Below, piece after piece: positions 35,849-38,880 of a stretch of DNA of 38,880 nucleotides. This stretch comes from Deltaproteobacteria bacterium (lineage in GTDB: Bacteria > Desulfobacterota_D > UBA1144 > Nemesobacterales > JAJCZQ01): contig JAJCZQ010000049.1 of NCBI GenBank assembly GCA_029262335.1, forward strand, positions 77,731 to 116,610, read 5' to 3'. The translations under genes and the position numbers were made by a program. The notes below the pieces were generated by a model that ran no database searches, had not been told where the DNA came from, and saw nothing but the letters and a program-made list of their open reading frames with translations. Each line of letters starts with the position of its first letter. Position 1 is the stretch's first letter.

Positions 35849-35866
35849 TTATTTGACCACACAAGT
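35839..35866 (+). terminator. Hairpin at the end of the ArsR gene
   Basis: Perfect 9-bp stem ACTTGTGTG (35839-35847) / CACACAAGT (35858-35866), 10-base loop, containing the stop codon. The sequence after it is T-containing but not a clean T-run, so it is a weak terminator or a stabilising hairpin. Confidence 0.5.
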
Positions 35867-35903
35867 ATTTAACATTTATTAAAAAAGGTTGTTTTTAGCA
35901 AAT

Positions 35904-35944
35904 AAAAAAAAGGTAAAAGATATTAATCTTTTACCTTTTTTTTT
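35904..35944. terminator. Strong bidirectional intrinsic terminator
   Basis: Perfect 10-bp stem GGTAAAAGAT (35912-35921) / ATCTTTTACC (35926-35935) with an ATTA loop, flanked by eight A on the left and nine T on the right, so it can extend to about 18 bp and work in both directions. It lies inside the long open frame of the next gene and confirms that this gene starts at 36006, not further upstream. Confidence 0.9.
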
Positions 35945-36005
35945 ATCTTTTATAAATTTTCTTAGATATAAGATTGTGTATACTTTTAATAAAAAGGAGC
36001 ATTTT

Positions 36006-37145
36006 ATGATTTCCAGAGAAAGAATGACCGAACATCTAATGGACCTGATCAGAATAGACAGTCCTTCCAAATTTGAAAAAGATGTAGCACTTAAACTTGA
36101 AAACGAAATGAATCAGCTTGGTGCTGAATGTGTATTTGATGATGTAGGAAAGATAATTGAAGGCAACATTGGAAATTTAATAGTAAAAATTAAAGGCAAT
36201 ACTGATGCTCCTACTTTTTTTCTTTCTTCTCATATGGATACTGTGTCGCCAGGTCTGGGTATTAAACCAAGAATAGAAGATGGAATTATGAGAAGTGATG
36301 GTACAACAATCCTTGGTAGTGATGATAAAAGCGGAGTTTCAATAATAGTTGAAGTTATAAGGACTTTACAGGAGCAGAACATACCCCACGGAGATATAGA
36401 AGTAGCTTTTACAATATGCGAAGAGATTGGTTTGCTTGGTGCTAAATATATTGATATTAATCAGTTTAATTCTAAATACGGTATTGTTCTGGACAGTAGT
36501 ACACCTAAAAGGCTTGTTTTAAAATGCCCCACATCTGATATTGCAATATTTAAAGTGCATGGACTCGAAGCACATGCCGGACTTTGCCCCGAAAATGGCA
36601 TTAGTTCAATAAAAATCGTTTGCGAAGCAATATCAAATATGAAAATTGGTAGGATTGACCATGAAACAACTTCAAATATAGGCATAATTTCGGGTGGAGT
36701 AGCAACAAATATTATTCCAAATTATGTAATGGTAAAAGGTGAAGCAAGAAGTCATGACAATAAAAAGCTGGATAATGAAATTCAACATATGACGCAATGC
36801 TTTAATGATGCTGCAGAAAATTATTCAGTAACGCTTGATGGAAAAACATTTAAACCGCGTATAGAAATAGAGGTCGAAAGAGTTTATGAGAAAATGGATG
36901 TCCCCTCTGATGCATATATAACTAAGATGGTTGATACAGCCGTTAGCAACCTTGGATATGAAATAGATCATCATACTACAGGCGGAGGATGTGATGCTAA
37001 CTATTTCAACAATATGGGTATTGAATGTGTAAACCTGGGAACAGGTATGTATGAACTACACACTGTAAATGAACATGTAATAATGGATGAATTTTACAGA
37101 AGCGCTGAGATAGTGCTCGAGACTATTAAATTAAACGCTGCCTGA
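36006..37145 (+). CDS. M20-family peptidase (PepT-like)
   Basis: Zinc di- or tripeptidase of the M20/M25/M40 family. Metal ligands visible: SSHMDTV (His), LGSDDKSG (bridging Asp), TICEEIGLLGAK (catalytic and ligand Glu), IVLDSS (Asp) and ELHTVNEHV (His). The dimerisation domain lies between, with GLEAHAGLCPENG. 379 residues from the ATG at 36006. The frame stays open upstream to TTG at 35889, but that region holds the terminator, and AAGGAG (35994-35999) fits the later ATG. Likely cytoplasmic, clearing peptides; the precise substrate is unknown. The chelatase gene follows 12 bp after the stop. Confidence 0.93.
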   Translation: MISRERMTEHLMDLIRIDSPSKFEKDVALKLENEMNQLGAECVFDDVGKIIEGNIGNLIVKIKGNTDAPTFFLSSHMDTVSPGLGIKPRIEDGIMRSDGTTILGSDDKSGVSIIVEVIRTLQEQNIPHGDIEVAFTICEEIGLLGAKYIDINQFNSKYGIVLDSSTPKRLVLKCPTSDIAIFKVHGLEAHAGLCPENGISSIKIVCEAISNMKIGRIDHETTSNIGIISGGVATNIIPNYVMVKGEARSHDNKKLDNEIQHMTQCFNDAAENYSVTLDGKTFKPRIEIEVERVYEKMDVPSDAYITKMVDTAVSNLGYEIDHHTTGGGCDANYFNNMGIECVNLGTGMYELHTVNEHVIMDEFYRSAEIVLETIKLNAA

Positions 37146-37157
37146 TGGACGATTATT

Positions 37158-37535
37158 ATGCCCAATCCAGTTAAAGCCCTTATATTGATTGACCATGGAA
37201 GTAAAGTAAATGAAGCAAACAAAATGCTTGAAGCCATTGCTGATAGAATTAAAGAACGCAGTAATACGGGGTTTGATATAATAGAATATTGCCATATGGA
37301 ACTGGCCTCCCCTACCCTTGAAGATGCATTTTCTATCTGTGTAAATAAAGGTGCAGATGATATCACTGTGCATCCGTATTTTCTTGTACCGGGAAGGCAT
37401 TCTAAGACTGATATTCCAAATATGGTTAATGATATCATAGGTAAATACCCGGATACAAAATGCAGAATATCAGAACCACTTGGGCTTCATGACAAACTTC
37501 TTGACGTGATTATTGAAAGATCAAGCTCCTGCTGA
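37158..37535 (+). CDS. CbiX-like small chelatase
   Basis: Short single-domain member of the CbiX/SirB class II chelatases, which insert cobalt, nickel or iron into sirohydrochlorin. LILIDHGSK with the first metal-binding His, then YCHMELASPTLEDAF and VHPYFLVPGRHSKTDIPNMV with the second active-site His. 125 residues, the size of the archaeal-type short CbiX that acts as a homodimer; the C-terminal Ser-Ser-Ser-Cys is not a His-rich metal store. No other tetrapyrrole gene is near, so the metal and pathway are unknown. A sirohaem or cofactor F430-type role would be guesswork. Confidence 0.88.
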   Translation: MPNPVKALILIDHGSKVNEANKMLEAIADRIKERSNTGFDIIEYCHMELASPTLEDAFSICVNKGADDITVHPYFLVPGRHSKTDIPNMVNDIIGKYPDTKCRISEPLGLHDKLLDVIIERSSSC

Positions 37536-37542
37536 TTCATAA

Positions 37543-38274
37543 ATGAAAGTTTATAAAAATATAATATTTGATCTTTTTGATACTTTAATACTTTTTAAGC
37601 CGGATTTACTGACTCAAATAAAGGTAAATGGAAAAATACACCACTCTACGGGACCTGACGTTTACTCTGTATTCCGGAATTATTATGACAAATATAGTTT
37701 TGAAGAATTTTTTGAATTTTTTCATACAAGCTACAGAAAATTTCAGGACTTAAAGAATATTGACCACAGGGAATACCATAACTCAAAAAGATTTCATATT
37801 ATGTTTGAGGATATGAATCTTGAATTCAACAGTGATATTATCAATAATTTAGTTATTTCACATATGGACTCTCTTGAAAAATCAATGGTCTTTCCTGAAG
37901 ATCACAGGGATGTGCTTGATTATTTAAAGGACAATTCTTATAATTTGTCTATTATTTCTAATTTTGATTACTCTCCAACAGCTTATAAACTACTTGATAA
38001 ACACAACATAACATCCTATTTTGATACAATAATAATTTCAGATACATTCGGTTGGAGAAAACCTGATAAAAAAATATTTGATTACGCGTTAAAGCGGGAT
38101 AATAAAGACAGATTAGATACTATTTTCATTGGAGATGATATAGAACGTGATATTAAAGGAGCCTTTAATGCTAAAATTGACAGTATTTATATAAATATAA
38201 ATAACACTGACTACGGATTTAAAAACTACAAAGTTGCAGTAAGCAAATTTGCAGAAATTAGACAGTTTTTTTAA
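37543..38274 (+). CDS. HAD-superfamily hydrolase
   Basis: Haloacid-dehalogenase-like phosphatase of the REG-2/HDHD3 or YjjG type. Motif I IIFDLFDT (nucleophile Asp10), motif II ISNFD, motif III Lys in GWRKPDKKIF, and motif IV IGDDIERDIKGA are all present. The cap (about 25-115) is helical, C1-type. 243 residues. Substrate unknown; such enzymes often clear phosphorylated metabolites. No Shine-Dalgarno; it starts 7 bp after the CbiX stop, so it is probably in the same transcript. Confidence 0.92.
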   Translation: MKVYKNIIFDLFDTLILFKPDLLTQIKVNGKIHHSTGPDVYSVFRNYYDKYSFEEFFEFFHTSYRKFQDLKNIDHREYHNSKRFHIMFEDMNLEFNSDIINNLVISHMDSLEKSMVFPEDHRDVLDYLKDNSYNLSIISNFDYSPTAYKLLDKHNITSYFDTIIISDTFGWRKPDKKIFDYALKRDNKDRLDTIFIGDDIERDIKGAFNAKIDSIYININNTDYGFKNYKVAVSKFAEIRQFF

Positions 38275-38279
38275 TTAAA

Positions 38280-38880
38280 ATGAAGAATAAGTTAAACGTT
38301 CCCACACAAAAATTAAAACTACTTAGAAATAAGATGGGTATTGAAACTATTTCTGAAATGTTTGAAAAAAAGAGTTCAAAGTATGAAAATCTTACGGCCT
38401 TTGTTCATATACAAAACAATCATATATCTGAATATACTTATGGAGATATTTACAATAAAGTAATAAATGTTGCTGCCAATTTAAAACAAATTGGTCTGAA
38501 CAAAGGTGACCACATTGCTGTTATTTCGGAAAACAGACCTGAATGGGCTATTTCTTATTTTGCTATTTTATGGATTGGCTGTGTAGCAATACCCCTGGAT
38601 TCTAAAACAGGTTTTGATAATTTAAAACATATTATCGGTTTCTCTGAGTCTAAAGCAATCTTTTTTTCTGCTTCACATTTAAAAGATATCTCTAAAATTA
38701 AGGAATCTGTTTCGTGCCTGCAACATCTTATACCCATGGAACAGCTGCATGATATCGCAAACGAACAGAGTTCCGCAATAAAGCGTACAGAAGTAAAAGG
38801 TGACGATTTGTCAGAGATTTTATTTACATCCGGCACAACAGGCAATCCAAAAGGGGTCATGCTCAGCCACAAAAATATTA
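38280..38880 (+). CDS. AMP-binding acyl-CoA synthetase-like, 3' cut
   Basis: N-terminal 200 residues of an ANL-superfamily adenylating enzyme, probably a long-chain-fatty-acid-CoA ligase. It reads MKNKLNVPTQKLKLL, YTYGDIYNKVINVAANLKQ, GDHIAVISENRPEW, and the P-loop ILFTSGTTGNPKGVMLSHKNI at the very edge. The frame is open to the window end, so the C-terminal part and the catalytic lysine are missing. The ATG at 38280 lies 5 bp after the HAD stop, suggesting cotranscription. Substrate cannot be told from this part. Confidence 0.93.
   Translation, partial: MKNKLNVPTQKLKLLRNKMGIETISEMFEKKSSKYENLTAFVHIQNNHISEYTYGDIYNKVINVAANLKQIGLNKGDHIAVISENRPEWAISYFAILWIGCVAIPLDSKTGFDNLKHIIGFSESKAIFFSASHLKDISKIKESVSCLQHLIPMEQLHDIANEQSSAIKRTEVKGDDLSEILFTSGTTGNPKGVMLSHKNI

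Noticed and set aside
35889-36005. N-terminal extension of the M20 peptidase
   Set aside because: It would translate through a perfect intrinsic terminator from a TTG without a Shine-Dalgarno; the ATG at 36006 has AAGGAG and matches the family start.

Overview
This window is a compact stretch of AT-rich bacterial chromosome, almost all of it housekeeping genes. I see no rRNA, tRNA, phage, insertion sequence or CRISPR array. Several features point to a Gram-negative-type cell: a bifunctional PBP1A, SppA, a Tat lipoprotein, a second lipoprotein and a secreted chitin-type lytic polysaccharide monooxygenase. The species cannot be named from sequence alone. The gene pair of a zinc-finger DnaC-like ATPase and a small partner protein, together with the order ftsH-folP-cdaA-cdaR-glmM-pdxJ-acpS-folC, recalls deltaproteobacteria-like or poorly cultured lineages. 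That is a weak inference.

Layout, left to right. The window opens inside ileS (3' two-thirds) and then has two small repeat-like hairpins. Leftward genes follow: an SDR oxidoreductase, a HIT hydrolase and a Tat lipoprotein. Rightward come an FmdB-type zinc ribbon, a second and catalytically atypical SDR, and an AA10 LPMO with a GbpA-like middle domain and a CBM73-like tail, closed by a strong terminator. PBP1A runs leftward. The central rightward operon (9.9-18.5 kb) holds ftsH, folP, the cyclic-di-AMP module cdaA-cdaR-glmM, pdxJ, acpS, a small zinc-ribbon membrane protein and folC, linking proteolysis, folate, c-di-AMP, wall precursor, PLP and acyl-carrier-protein functions. A palindromic interspersed repeat and an HDAC-family deacetylase follow.

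From 19.6 to 22.0 kb, rpe, a small unknown protein and the DnaC-like ATPase run leftward. The leader and first codons of the ATPase gene are preceded by a decayed tandem duplicate. From a near-consensus sigma-70 promoter, metK, ahcY, xerD, an M50 protease, scpA and scpB run rightward (methyl cycle, chromosome dimer resolution and condensation). ybeY and der follow on opposite strands, then a GT4 glycosyltransferase, a lipoprotein, ilvE, and a leftward pepA-sppA pair. The right end holds an ArsR-type regulator, a long-stem terminator, an M20 peptidase, a CbiX-like chelatase, a HAD hydrolase and the start of an acyl-CoA synthetase-like gene cut by the window edge.

Neighbouring convergent genes overlap or nearly touch (scpB/ybeY, der/GT4, HDAC/ATPase, ilvE/sppA), so the genome is tightly packed. 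Starts on TTG or GTG are common and many starts lack a visible Shine-Dalgarno sequence. The items most worth following up are the helicase-loader pair with its duplicated leader, the c-di-AMP operon with a DGG-variant cyclase and a linked zinc-ribbon membrane protein, the LPMO, and the Tat lipoprotein with a beta-barrel-like C-terminus. None of these by itself proves a new system.
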